DNA of 64,000 nt from contig NW_024468914.1 of the NCBI RefSeq assembly GCF_011745365.1, positions 3,746,228 through 3,810,227 on the forward strand, written 5' to 3'. Both the position numbers and the translations under genes were made by a program. Below are positions 11,559 to 23,338 of the stretch, in pieces. The notes under the pieces are model-generated. The model saw nothing but the letters and a program-made list of their open reading frames with translations. It did no database searches and had not been told where the DNA came from. Position 1 is the stretch's first letter. Each line of letters begins with the position of its first letter. This DNA comes from Cryphonectria parasitica EP155 (lineage: Eukaryota; Ascomycota; Sordariomycetes; Diaporthales; Cryphonectriaceae).

Positions 11559-14514
11559 ATGCTGTCCAGCGCGGGGCACCCCTCGCCTCTGACCGTTCAC
11601 CCGCACCAGCACCAGCACCAACACCAGCACCCGCAGCAATTAAAACCTTCACCTCTTTCTTCCGCCGACAACGCCCCGCGGTCTCTTCACCTCAACGCTG
11701 TGCAGGCCATCAATACCCACCACGGCTACAGCACACCGTCCTCCTACACACATACGAACCATTCGAACCCCAGCCTGAACTCGCTCGCCAGCTCGAGTTC
11801 GTACTCGCAATCCCTCCCCCACCCTCCCCTCCCTCCCCACAAGCTAAGGCGGGTGCCCGGCGGCGCAAAACCTCTCCGAGTACCGCCAGCAACACCACCA
11901 GCAACAACAGCAGCAGCAGCAGCAACCATTGAGCCGTACCAAGACGAACGGTGCCAGCGTCGTCTCCAACAACAGCCCGCGCGCGGTAGGCTACGGCAAC
12001 AACACTACACTCAGCGGGAACAGCATCAGCAACGCCAACGGTAACGGAGGAGGAGGCTCAAAAGGGTCGATCACGAACACAGCAATGGCCTCGTCCAATG
12101 CGGTCGCAGCTGGGTCTGCGCCTGGAAATACTGCACCTGCGCCCCCTGGCGCCAGGTTCGACGGCCCAAGAAGCCCTCCGAGTGAGTGTCGATCCACCCA
12201 ACCACCTCGAAATATATTCGCATCAACTGCCCTGCCCTCGAACGAGAATGTCACCCGTTCTCTGTATCTCTCTGCCGCCTTGACATCTTGCGTCTTCGCC
12301 CCTCCAGTACACCGAGATATGGATGTCATCGAGTACTGGCTCGGCAGATACCCCGCCTTGCTGGCGTATCCTCCTCTCACATTCCCACCAACCAGCCCAT
12401 GCACCCTTTAATTCACCTGATGATCCTGCCAACCCACCTGTTTTGTGTCTTGCCTTGACCTGCAGGACCTGTTTCCTCCCAGCTTCTACTCCTTTTCCTC
12501 CCTTCTCTGACGCAGCATGTCGTTTCAACCTCTATGGTTTACAAGGCCTAGCGCTGACTCGCACGACTTTGTACAGACACCGCACATGTACCCTGCAAAT
12601 TCTTCCGTCAGGGCGCATGTCAGGCCGGGTCAGCCTGTCCTTTTAGTCACGATATCGGGGCGGCAGCCGAGACCGTCTGCAAATACTTTGCAAAGGTAGG
12701 TACCACATGCTACCGCTTGCTTACCTTGGCCTCTCGCTCTTCCGGTGATACCACAACCGCTTGGCTGGCTGACGGAGAGCGGTTGTGGCTGTAACCCGCA
12801 CAAAGAAAACCCCCAACCCCCCACATCCCCCACCCCTCACGACCTTGAAGAGGCGTTTCGTGTGTTGCCTTGCACAACAGCGGCACGGCGTCTACATCTA
12901 GTCTATATGAACAGCTTCACAATCAGGCACTGACGGACCACCTCTATATAGGGCAACTGCAAATTCGGTCCCAAGTGCGCCAACATTCACGTCCTGCCCG
13001 ACGGCCGACGCATCAACTATGGCAAGAATGGCGTGACCGTCACGCCCATCAACTTCGGGAACCGACTGAACCCCCTTGCGTATGGACACTCCTCTAATTC
13101 TGCCCTGACCAACTCTTTCATGCGCGCCGAGGCTGTTCCGCCGTACACGTCCTACGCGAATGCAACCGATGACCGATATAACCACGGGCTGGGCAGGCAG
13201 CCAAGCATGGACGGCGGCCTGCCCACCATCGACACGCAGTACAGCGGCCCGACCTCGCCCTATGGCTCACCCCATGGCGGCGCGGAAGAGACAAACCGTG
13301 GTGGCTTCGGCCTGTCGCCCGTCTCAGCCGTCAAGGGACTGTCCGTGCTCGATGCACCCCTTCCGGCCTCCTTCGACTCCAACGGCATCTCCCATGCAGC
13401 CCGGTACGGACCTTGGCCCGCCTCCGTCCCTAATAAGTTCGGCATCGAATCCCCGTCCCCGTCGCTGAGCAATGCCAAGGACTCGAGGACCTCCGAGACC
13501 CTCAAGATGCTGCACACCTCAGCCTTTGGCTCCAATGAACACCTGTCTCCGTCACAGCTGGGAGGTGATGCCGAGAACATGGGCAGTAGTCCGCCCCAAC
13601 AGCCCATCGGCGAGGAGGTCTACACCCGGCGCGTGATGCACAGCAGCAGCAGCAGGTACGCCAAGCCGAGGCTGCTGAGCTCCAGCGCGCCCAAGGTGGA
13701 CAGGGACTGGGACGACAACTTCCTGTTCCTCGAGGAGGACTATGTCCCGGGCGAACTGGCCAACGACCTGCTCACGCCGGCGGAGAAGGCGAGAAGGGGT
13801 AGCGTGCGGGTGCCGGACGGAAATGAGCAGAGCGCATCGGGCGAGAGTAGCACCAAGTACGGCAGTCCTTTCGGCGCCGGCAGCCCTAGTCGGTGGAACA
13901 CGCTATTCGAGCGGCAGAAGGAGGAGCAGTCGTCTGGTCCGGGTGCGCTGGGCAGGAGCCTAAAGGGCACGAGCGCATTCGGACACGTGGGCAGCCCGCT
14001 GCGCAACTCGAGTCTGGCCTCAGGGATCGACCTCGTTGGACAGAATGGTTCGAGCAGCAGGCCCAGCCTGGCCGGGAGCAGGACTGGCAGTGGCACAGAA
14101 TCACTCTCCGCGCTGACGCAGCAGATTCAGCGGATAAGGCTGAATGACGACAGCAGTCTGGGCACGAGTCCGCACTTACACCCGAGTGCCGCCAATACCA
14201 GGTCGGCAGGTATGATGGCCTCAGGCCTGGGAGCGATCGGTTCTAAAGAGACCGAGAGGAACCGCGCCCTGGAGCGACATATCAGCAGCGGTTCGATCGG
14301 GTCCAACGCCAACGGACGGTTCACGACTCCAATCGACGAGGAAGATCCAAGCTTCGTGTTCAGCATGGAAGACGACGATGAGGCGGCACAGCGGGAGAAA
14401 AGCAGACTTCGACAGTCAGGAGGCTTTGGCGTTGGCTCTAACTGGAGCTACACCAATGTTACTGGCAAGGCCTCATCCGGCAGCAAGGGATCTGCTGCTG
14501 TGGAAACCCGCTGA
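11559..14514 (+). CDS. Two-finger CCCH zinc-finger protein
   Basis: Likely RNA-binding regulator. The certain part is three exons: one ending at 12,181, then 12,577-12,695 and 12,952-14,514, with introns 12,182-12,576 and 12,696-12,951. Two tandem fingers of spacing C-x7-C-x5-C-x3-H span these junctions: CKFFRQGACQAGSACPFSH and CKYFAKGNCKFGPKCANIH, the second split by the 256-nt intron. About 500 residues of Ser/Gly/Pro-rich, apparently disordered sequence follow. The upstream part encodes a Gln run and Asn/Gly/Ser-rich sequence. The best start is ATG 11,559 (good context, AACCATG), giving a His/Gln-rich N-terminus, but that frame differs from the frame entering the fingers, so another intron or an indel must lie between about 11,700 and 11,845. 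Yeast Lee1-like CCCH proteins are the nearest comparison I can offer. The fingers are near certain; the 5' end is not. Confidence 0.8.
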
Positions 14515-14963
14515 CCGACAGTGATCCGATCAGAGACCCTCCGTTGGTCTACTTTGCCCTTGTGTATACATCGCCAGTCTGTCTTTGTCAACGCCTTCAC
14601 CGACTCAGCAGAAGAGCTGTCTGACGAACCTGACGAACATGACGGCGCGGCTTGACTTTCCAATGATGGTCGGATATCTGCGACATGGCTGACCTATTGG
14701 CTATTCTCGGCCATTTTGTGGCCTGCTGCCTGGTCCTCACAAGACGCTTCTTCTTGGCACAATCAAGGGCATTCACATGGCATTTCTGCAGAATGCAAAA
14801 TGACGTGGGTCTCTGATAGAATGGGTGGGCCAGATAGTTGTATAATTCGCTTTTCTAACCCACTCAACTTCTTATCGATCTCGCGTCGTTCGGATTACCA
14901 TTATTTGCTGAGGCCTCAGCATCTCGGGTGGGAAAAGTTTGGACACAGAAAAGGCATGGGGGT

Positions 14964-15007
<44 letters not shown>

Positions 15008-15757
15008 AAGAGAGGAAAATAACAAAAGATGTCATTTGACACACCAAGGAAGGCCGGCCGGTCAGGCGTTTTGGTTCTTTTCTCGGATAAACGCTCCCCT
15101 CCCCCCTTTTCTCGCCCATGGTGGCCTCTACGAAAGACGATCATATCAGCCAACGTCTCCCACAGCACATAGATACGGACACGGCAAAATAGGCGTGTGT
15201 TTGAAATTTCTTTTGACTTAGCATATGGAGTTTGGTTTGGTTTGGGTGGATTGGGAAGTCTTTGTAGGGCTTGGAAACATTTGTCTTCTTCTGGGTGGTC
15301 ATCGTGATTTGGCGGCGGGCATGCCTGGGAGACCATCACGGCACCTGTTCTCGCATGGCGATTAATATATTATCGACAATAGGGATACATAAGATAGGAT
15401 TGATCGAAGAGAATATATGTGGATCAAGATATTTTCGACCTCGTACCATTTTGTCTGCTGATGCGACGTCTCTCGAATGATGCAGGTAAATACAATAAAC
15501 GACCTCGGCACCGACTTCGGCTGTAGCGTCGCAAGGTTGAGGATTGGCCAGGGGGCCCCGCGATCGGTTGCACAGATGACGCAGGGTTCAAACTCTCGAC
15601 GCAACTTTTTTCCCTTTCCTGTCCGCCTTCTTCTTCTTCATTCCAGACAAAGCAGCACCGCAAACTCGACGACAGCTCGACGCGCCTCGCGCTGCAACAT
15701 CCTCCGGTCAATTTCCTCTTCATCCCGACCGCAGATTGTGGATTTTAGGCGCCAGCA
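14515..15757. other. Intergenic region with 5' leader of the carrier gene
   Basis: No gene seen. It holds the 3' flank of the CCCH gene, a long GA microsatellite near 14,970-15,014, and a CT-rich stretch near 15,600-15,660 that probably belongs to the leader of the downstream carrier. Confidence 0.6.
14969..15014. repeat. (GA)n microsatellite
   Basis: GA run of about 46 nt with two GAAAGA interruptions near its right end. Confidence 0.9.
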
Positions 15758-17147
15758 ATGGCTACCACCACGTCGCCTGCAGCTGCAGTGACGCCGGCGC
15801 AAGAGAACAAGCTGTCGCCCCCGAGTCCTTTGCGGTCGGTCCTGGCGGGGAGCTTGGCGGGCGGTATTGAGATTGGTAAGTCTAGCTCTCATTGCCTACC
15901 CTGGGTATTGTTTGATTAGGTCTGCTGACGACGAATTCTAGCAATCACGTATCCTGCCGAATGTACGTCTAAACTATTGGCTGCTCCCCGTTCTCCCGAC
16001 TCCCCTTCCCTCCTGGCCTTTTACCTCTCCGTTTCACATCCCCACAAAGGCAGCATGGAGTGGACATGTGATCAACTCGTCGTGCTGGCATGATTGCCTC
16101 CACTACGACGCGATAGTGGGGCGTGTCAGAGAAACGTACGGCAGTCAGATGGATTGAGACTAAGAAAGGGGGTTTTCTTGGGTAGTTGCGAAAACAAGAA
16201 CACAGCTGAACCGCCGGCTACCGGACGGCCAGAAGCTCCCATGGCCGCCATTCGGAAAGCAGTGGTATGCAGGATGTACGACGCTGATCATTGGCAACTC
16301 GGCTAAGGCTGGCATACGTATGGCCTATTCTTCTCTCCCGCCCTGGCCCTGCATGTCCTGGCTTTTTCCTTTTCCTTGGAAATCTCCAGACACTGACTAT
16401 TGTGCTTTTCCTTGACAGGATTTGTTGCTTTCGACCAGTATAAGAGTCTTCTCGCCGACGCCGAGGGGAAAGTCACCGGCCCCCGCGCCGCACTTGCAGG
16501 ATTCGCAGCCGGCGTGACAGAATCTCTGCTCGCAGTGACTCCCACGGAATCCATCAAGACACAACTGTAGGTTCTTGCTTCATACACTGCAGAGTGTCAA
16601 CATTTACGGCATGGTACTTATTCCTCGCCCGCTTCTGTTTCCTAGCATTGATGACCGCAAGCGCGCCCAGCCGAGGATGCGCGGCTTCCTCCACGCCGTG
16701 CCCATAATCTACCGCGAGCGCGGCATTGCCGGCTTCTTTGCTGGATTCGTGCCCACCACCGCACGCCAGGCCGCCAACTCGGCAGTACGGTTCGGCAGTT
16801 ACAACTTCTTCAAGCAGGCCGCACAGTCCTACGTGACGCCAGGCGAGAAGCTCTCCACTCCTGCGACATTCGGCATAGGAGCCATGGCCGGGCTGGTGAC
16901 GGTCCTGGTGACGCAGCCACTAGACACGATCAAGACCCGGATGCAGAGCATCGAGGCGAGACAGATGTACGGGAACAGCGTGAGGTGTGCCGGGTTGATC
17001 TTCCGAGAGGAGGGTGTGTTGACCTTCTGGAGCGGGGTCGCACCCAGGCTGGTGCGCCTGGTTATGAGTGGCGCAATCGTGTTTACCATGTACGAGAAGT
17101 GCATGGAGGGTTTTGATCGGATTGATCCCGAGAGAAAATATATTTGA
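15758..17147 (+). CDS. ctp1: Mitochondrial tricarboxylate (citrate) carrier
   Basis: Mitochondrial carrier family protein of the inner membrane, expected to exchange citrate/isocitrate across it. Five exons: 15,758-15,875; 15,942-15,962 (only 21 nt); 16,186-16,317; 16,419-16,566; 16,646-17,147. They join in frame to 306 residues, the usual length of the family. Three carrier signatures are visible, one per repeat: YPAEFAKTR (assembled across the 21-nt exon), TPTESIKT and QPLDTIKTRMQS. The last, with the C-terminal FWSGVAPRLVRLVMSGAIVF, is characteristic of the Ctp1/citrate-carrier branch rather than ADP/ATP or phosphate carriers. The start ATG 15,758 is the first in the open frame and is followed by an Ala/Thr/Pro-rich leader typical of fungal orthologues. 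The gene converges on the complex III assembly factor at 17,924-18,399. Confidence 0.93.
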
Positions 17148-17923
17148 TGCCGACAGGGGTGGATGAAGCAGGGACCATCATGATATAAAGTGGACCAAGA
17201 TGAGTAGTGGTCACATTGCAGCTGTGGTACTCGGGTCCTAAAGGAAAGCACGGATTGCACAATGCGCCAAGAAGACCGGCCTGATCTCGGACGAGCATGA
17301 TGATATACATTTCCGAGGTAGTATTGTACAGTACAAACCCCACACGTAATAGCATGCATCTGTAACAGCTGAAGAATATCACCGCATACCACGCAAGAAA
17401 ATGGGTTGTCTTCTACCGAACCGTACCAGTTCCGTTGCCGAGATCACGCCACCCGCAGTGCTGCTTCATGGAACACACCTACTCGACCCTGCAGCCTCAT
17501 CCGCAAAGGAACACTCGTCTTTGACGGGAGCCAAGATGGCATGACTGACAGCCTCTTGGGGGAGAAACCAAGAGAGAAAGACAGGGACCTGGGTCTATCG
17601 CAAGACATCAATCCTTCCATCTTCCCCAGAAGATCTCAGGAGGCTATCCTGTTCTGATTCTTTCTTCTTCCTCTTTGTACTGAGAGAAGAGGAATCGGAA
17701 AAGGGAGCAGATGGCTGCATATCTGGTTGCCCAACTCTACTTCAGGGCTTTTTGGGAGCCTTTTCAAGGTGTTTTGTTCGTTGCGACCACGAGATGTGGT
17801 GGATCGTAGCAGTCCATGCAGTGACTCGAGCAGCGGCGCCAGTTGCGTTCGGACGTGTTCCCGGTTGTCATCGGTATCTATTGGCGGCGGTCTGATTTGT
17901 GCGTTCTCATCCGTCACAGCTGA
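17148..17923. other. Convergent intergenic region
   Basis: Shared 3' flank of two convergent genes. Short open frames here have no recognisable motif. No element seen. Confidence 0.6.
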
Positions 17924-18399
17924 TCACGAGAACCTGATCATACCCTTCAGCCGGATGCCGACTCTCTGCAGCCATGTCCTGGTGGGAATCTCCTCCAGAT
18001 CCTTCATCAGCTCCCCATAATACCCGGGGTTGCTCCTGGGCGTCATCATCCCCCCAGTCATGCTCCTGTCCGGGTCCAGCGCATACTTCTTGCTGTATTT
18101 GTTGGTGACCAGGGACATGATGGCATAGACCTGCTGCTGGTCATGAGAGCTCGCGTCGGTAGCGGAAGGACGGCCGGGAAATTGGGGAGGGGTGGCGTTC
18201 AGCCGGGCGGAGAGGACTTCGCCGAGCTGGGCAGTCGGTCGGAGGGGGTCCTTGGGCCAGGTGGCAAGGGCTGTGAGGGCAGTCCTGCGGAGGGCCTTTT
18301 TGTTTTTTTTCGCGCGTCGCGTCAGTATAGTGATTCTATCTTTCTGCCCTTTGCACTGGGCCGGAACAGGCAGGAATTGCCTACCTCTCTAGAAGCCAT
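17924..18399 (-). CDS. Cytochrome bc1 assembly factor, Cbp6/UQCC2 type
   Basis: Small mitochondrial protein; family members help translate and chaperone cytochrome b in early complex III assembly. Two exons on the minus strand, 18,385-18,399 (five codons) and 17,924-18,295, split by an 89-nt intron with a TACTGAC branch site and an unusual A-rich acceptor. The product is 128 residues, typical of the family. Support: an N-terminal segment with ALATWPKDPLRP, and a C-terminal half with VTNKYSKKYALD, then SNPGYYGELMKDLEEIPTR, matching the conserved NPxYYxxLxxxLEExP pattern. The assignment rests on these remembered family features, without a search. The 15-nt first exon is easy for gene callers to miss. 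Confidence 0.72.
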
Positions 18400-19835
18400 G
18401 GTGACTCTTGGTGGGCGATCAGTAGAGAGCAAAAGAGAAATATATTATATCTCCTCCATAAGGTACGAGGTTGAGGTTGGACTCGGATGCTGCGGTCCTT
18501 TTCCCGATAATGAAAATTTGAGGGCAGAAAAAAAATAGACAGGGCAGAATATGGTGACGTCGAGATGCGGCGGTTCCCGTTGACTGGCCCGTGCTTCAAC
18601 TCCTAACAGGTAGTCCTGGACAATACTGCGCAGTACGTACTACCATAGTGCTGCTATGTTTGTATGCAGTAATGGAGCCAAGGATTTATCAGCCAAGCCT
18701 AATTTGCAGGGGTAATGGATCGGGAAATGTGGCAGTGCAGACAGCCGAGCATGAATTTGGCTGGGCCCCTGCGCAATTTCCTCCTGCTCCAGGGACCCAA
18801 CAAGAAGGAGGAGTCTTACTCTTTTTCTCGTCTTTGTTTTCACTGACTTGACTATCGCAATGCTGCGTTGCAGTGTGCTGCAGGACTACTGTTATGGAAG
18901 ATGGTGGAAATAGTCGGCTTCCGCCTCCTTCTCTGGTTGGTCAGCAAGTCGGTGCCAGTCCTGAACGGGGGGCGTCTTGGAGAGGGGGGGTTATTGGTGT
19001 GCCTGGGGGGGGGGGGGAGGATGATACCCTGCAGTATGACTGTACATAGATAGTGCACTACCCTGCCTGCCCTGCTACAGCGGTACACGGCGCTAAGAAG
19101 AGCCCCTGGAGAGCCACCTGGGCAAGCACCAAAGCCCCCTGATCTATCTGCTGACACCGTGCGTCGTCACCCCCCCAAGACAGCAAAAGCAGGCTGACCC
19201 TGGTGTGTAGTGACACAGTACTTGCCTAACTGACCTTGAAACCTGAGCACGGAAAAGGGCCAACATGCCGTAGTGACCCCTGTGCCGAGCCGGCGGGAGT
19301 AAGGGAACTCTGTTTTCCCTCTTCCCCATCCTTCATTCCTACCGTTCCCTAGGCTGACGACTCAACTTTACTTCTTCTTCCAACTACCAGCACAAACAAT
19401 TGCGTTCCGACACCCCCTCCCCTTCTTCACCCCCAAACGAGAGTTATCTAACCGACGATCGACGACATCTCCTGCATTCTTTACCGTTTACGTCTTCTCT
19501 CTCCTTTTTTTTTTTCTTTCTCCTTCTTTGTTGTGATTGCTCTTCTCCTTTTCTCGCGGGTTCGGCCTCTTCTATCCTTCTTTCTTTTTGTTCCCTCGAT
19601 CCTCTGCCTTGCGCACGCGCCACCGCCTCCCTGATTCTGTGTAACCGTTGCAGCGACACGAAGCCAGACGCATACTCAAGCCAGGAGAAGCGGAGCACCC
19701 GACACAAACCGTCAACGCACAAACATCCGAAGTGATAGTTTTCCGACCGTATCATCGACATCGACATCTCTCTTCATTCTCTCTTCTTTCTTACAGCAGC
19801 CTTTCCCCCCAAGCCCCATTTAATCGACCGGCAAG
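18400..19835. other. Intergenic region and CT-rich 5' leader of the Bsd2-type gene
   Basis: No gene supported. It contains a G homopolymer near 19,007-19,018 and, from about 19,370 to 19,835, a strongly pyrimidine-rich stretch with a T-run near 19,507 that looks like the leader of the gene starting at 19,836. Confidence 0.5.
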
Positions 19836-21128
19836 ATGTCGGGGCGATACGAAAGGGTAAGAAAAGCACTCCTACGATCACAGCGACAACGATAAACAGC
19901 ATCAAACCTATCAATAGGCAGGATGTATAGAGACAAGGGGGACATTTACTGACATGATTTCGATTACCATCACACAGGTAAATGCCCACGATGAGGATGA
20001 CCATGTCTCCTCGGCCCAACCAACATCACGAGCGACACACTCGCCGCCACCCTCCTTTCACTCCAGAGCCTCCTCCCCGACCAACAGGAACAGACAGGTC
20101 CAGGACCCGACCCTTGCCGACGCATTCGATGCCGACGATTCCGATTCGGATGACGAGCCCGATGATAGACAACGACTTGTCAGGCAGAATTCCGATCCCG
20201 TGCAGCTGGCCAGCGGCAGCATGACCAGATCGCCACAAACGTCGTCCACTGGTGGTTCTGGAGCGAGCACACCGCCCTCACAGCTCACGGGCTCGACTGC
20301 TCATCCCTCGGCGGCGGCGGCAGCAGCAGCAGCAGCAGCAAATTCGAATAGGGTCTTCGGCAGCGGGATCCAAAGCGATGGTGTCTTTTCCAATCTGACC
20401 GCTAAACCCGAGAGAGGCAGTAGTGAGAAGGAGGAACAGCCTCCGGTGTGTTCTTGTTTTCCCCTTTCTTTCCCCTGTCCAGTCTATTGCTATTTGCTGA
20501 CATGTCTCAACGGTTTTGTGTCAAATAGTCCTACGAACAAGCCGCTGCGGACGCAGCCCCTCCGTATTGGGAGACCACTATCCTCGCGCCTGGCCTCGGC
20601 GGACCAGACGATGTTTACATCGACGGCATGCCCGTCGGCTCCGTCTTTTCCTTTATCTGGAACGGCATGATTTCCATGTCCTTCCAGCTAGTCGGCTTCC
20701 TGCTCACCTACCTGCTCCACTCCACCCACGCTGCCAAGAACGGATCCCGTGCCGGTCTTGGAATCACACTGATTCAGTATGGCTTCTACATGAAGGGTTC
20801 ATCCGGCGACAGCGGCGGTATGGGCGACGGCATGCCCGGTGGCGATGGATACGCAGCGCCTGCAGATCCAAATAGCCATGATTTCGACCCTGGCTCCGTC
20901 CAAGGCGGCAACGGCGGGGACGGAAGTGGTAGTGGCGGCTTGTCAGACGTCGCGAGTTCCGAGTGGGTTGCGTACATTCTGATGATTGTCGGCTGGTTCA
21001 TCTTGATCAGGTCCGTCAGCGATTATCTCAAGGCCAGGCGGCACGAGCAGCTTGTGTTGCAAAGCCCGGACCGAGGCTTGGGCATACCAATCATCGCGGA
21101 GGGCGAGAACGTCGAGACAGTTGTGTGA
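19836..21128 (+). CDS. bsd2: Bsd2/Ndfip-type membrane adaptor of Rsp5/Nedd4 ubiquitin ligase
   Basis: Family members recruit HECT ubiquitin ligases through PPxY motifs and direct metal transporters and other membrane cargo to the vacuole; they reside in Golgi/endosome membranes. Three exons: 19,836-19,856; 19,978-20,445; 20,529-21,128, joining in frame to 362 residues. The N-terminal half is acidic and Ser/Pro-rich with a poly-Ala run (residues about 110-120). The second splice junction creates a PPSY motif, and a second motif, PPYW, follows about 10 residues later. A conserved membrane block begins with VFSFIWNGMISMSFQLVGFL and continues through AAKNGSRAGLGITLIQYGFY, with a final helix EWVAYILMIVGWFILI. 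A Gly/Asp-rich loop separates the last helices. The PPxY created at the splice site is a strong check on the model. Confidence 0.9.
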
Positions 21129-22387
21129 GGGAGGAGCGTGTTTGACTAGTTGTTCACTTTCTATTATCCTTCTTGGAGCGCACGCGTCCAAAGAAAGCTC
21201 AAACACGGGCAACCCTGGTGGTGCATGATACCCAGCATCCCGAGGGGCGACCACAAGGGCACCAACTTAAGCCCTGAGCCGTCCAGATGGCCAGGAAGTC
21301 GACGCTATGGGAATTAATGTTCAGGACTGGTGGGGAGGTTTCGAGAAGAGGCATGGGGCGACGGAGATAGAGACGCATGAGGCAGCAAGCGGGGAGAAGG
21401 AAATGGCAATGACGCTTATATGCGTCCTCCAGCATGGCACCGGAGCCTTCTTTGCGACTTTCGATTTCTCCTTGGGTCTGAATCATTACGTATATCACGA
21501 GGGTTAACTTGCAGCCTCGAGCTGGCATGGCATGGATCTAACGCCTCGCACTCGAGCTTGCAGGGAGTCTATATTAGCAATTGAATCACTATGTCCGACT
21601 CCTCCTCATCAACGTTGCGCACTATCGAAGCCACAAATGTGTATCTTGACTCGTAAACGACGCCTAGTCTTGTCAAACACGGAGACTTTTTCCTTTACTT
21701 CCTCGTCCTTGACCCCCACGAGACCCCCTGACCGGTTCTTTCTGTCATCAGCACTTTCTAGGACACATGAGGTTGAATTCGACCATGACACCGGCAAATG
21801 ATCTTGGTTGTGGATTGACCTTGGTTGAGAGGCAGGCAGAGAGGCACGAGGAAGAGACATCAACGACCGACCCTTTATGGAGTGGCACCGGGCCATCCCG
21901 CATCGTAGAGATTTAAAGTGGGCCACATCGTGTCCCGCCCCTGCCGTTGACGTCGTGACCCCAAAAGCTCCCTCCCTTCCCCCTCATCGGATCAGTGCTA
22001 CAGCTTCAATGCTGAGGCTTCTTGGACTACTTACTCTGATTCTGACGACGTGCCCAACAAGTCTTTGCGAAGCTCTCTTTTTTTCTTCTGCAATACACAC
22101 CATATTTACGATAAACCCAAGCCTTGAACACCAGATTGGCACCATTCTTATATCCAGGTGGATCAGCTTGACGGCTTTCCCCTCTCTTGCCTCCCTCGTC
22201 GACTTGACTGGCTCTCAACCTGTGCTCGCCCACCTGTTCATCCTTCCCCCTCCTATCTGCCAACGTGGCGCCACTCATAAAGGGACAACACTTGAGGCGG
22301 CTCCTCAGCTCCATCCCAACACCGCTGAACCAGGCATCGTTTGGCCAACGTACACACAACACTAGTGGGACCAAAGGGATTAACACG
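21129..22387. other. Intergenic region
   Basis: No supported gene. Plus-strand open frames at about 21,877-22,365 lack a motif and probably reflect the promoter and leader of the isoaspartate methyltransferase gene. Confidence 0.5.
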
Positions 22388-23220
22388 ATGGCGTGGTTAA
22401 GCAGCGGCAGCTCGAATGAGAACATGGTTCAACAGCTGTGTCACCATGGGCTCATCACTGATGAGCGAGTCAAAGATGCTTTTCGGAAGGTAGAGAGAGA
22501 TGCATCCCATGGCAACCCCGACAGACCCTTCTGTCCCTGTCTTTTTTTTTTCTCTCTTCTTCCTATTTGTTTCCTTGCTGCTGATGATCGCAAATAAACC
22601 AGGTTGACCGCGGGCACTACGCACCCACAGCACCATATGCGGATCGTCCCCAGAGTATCGGCCACGGGGCCACCATCAGCGCACCGCACATGCATGTGAC
22701 TGCCGTCGAGGACCTGCTGCCCTACCTCGTACCATCAGACCGCAACCCGGCCCCACGCGTGTTGGACATTGGCTCCGGCAGCGGCTACCTGACCCACATC
22801 TTCGCCGAGCTTGTCGGGCCGCAGGGCACGGTAGTGGGATTGGAGCATATCCCTCAGCTGCAGGACCTGGCCGAGGCCAACATGCGCAAGAGCGCCGAGG
22901 GCCGCCAATTCCTTGACGCCGGACAGGTCAAGCTCCGCGTGGGCGATGGGCGCAAGGGATGGGTCGAACCCGCCGGCGAGGAGGGGCGCGGTGAGGGATG
23001 GGATGTCATCCATGTCGGTGCCTCGGCGGTCACGATGCACCCCGAGCTGGTCGAGCAGCTCAGGGCGCCGGGCAGGATGTTCATCCCCGTGAATGACGAC
23101 GACTCGGGCGGGGAACAGCATATTTGGAGGGTAGATAAGGACGAGAGCGGCAAGGTCGAGAAAAGGAAAATGTTTGCTGTGCGATATGTTCCCCTGACGG
23201 ATGGACCTCAAAGTTCGTGA
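22388..23220 (+). CDS. Protein-L-isoaspartate O-methyltransferase
   Basis: Repairs damaged proteins by methylating isoaspartyl residues with S-adenosylmethionine; cytosolic. Two exons, 22,388-22,489 and 22,603-23,220, split by a 113-nt intron, give 239 residues, normal for the PCMT family. The N-terminus carries the family helix with LITDERVKDAFRKVDRGHY, where the intron falls after the Lys, then GHGATISAPHMHVTAVEDLL. SAM-binding motif I is VLDIGSGSGYLTHIF, and the later strand is WDVIHVGASAVTMHPELVEQL followed by GRMFIPV. All hallmark segments are present and in order. The stop at 23,220 is followed by AT-rich sequence, and a hypothetical minus-strand gene converges from 23,839. Confidence 0.93.
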
Positions 23221-23338
23221 CGAGGTGAGGGAAGGCGGTCTCAGTATTAGCCGATCCAATAGACACCTGGTGTGCGTGGTCTTTCTCTTTGCTATAGTCC
23301 TGAGATATTAGTTGATAGCATACAAGTCAGCTCCCTAC

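Noticed and set aside
12300..12411. Possible extra exon (peptide around DVIEYWLGRYP) inside the CCCH intron
   Set aside because: Direct joining of 12,181 to 12,577 gives the continuous RSPPNTAHVPCKFF sequence expected before the first finger; the extra segment breaks it.
13260..14366. Minus-strand ORFs opposite the CCCH C-terminal region
   Set aside because: Shadows of a GC-rich coding exon.
22735..23259. Minus-strand ORF of 174 codons opposite the isoaspartate methyltransferase
   Set aside because: Antisense shadow of a well-supported gene; used only as a possible extension of the 23.3-23.8 kb ORF.
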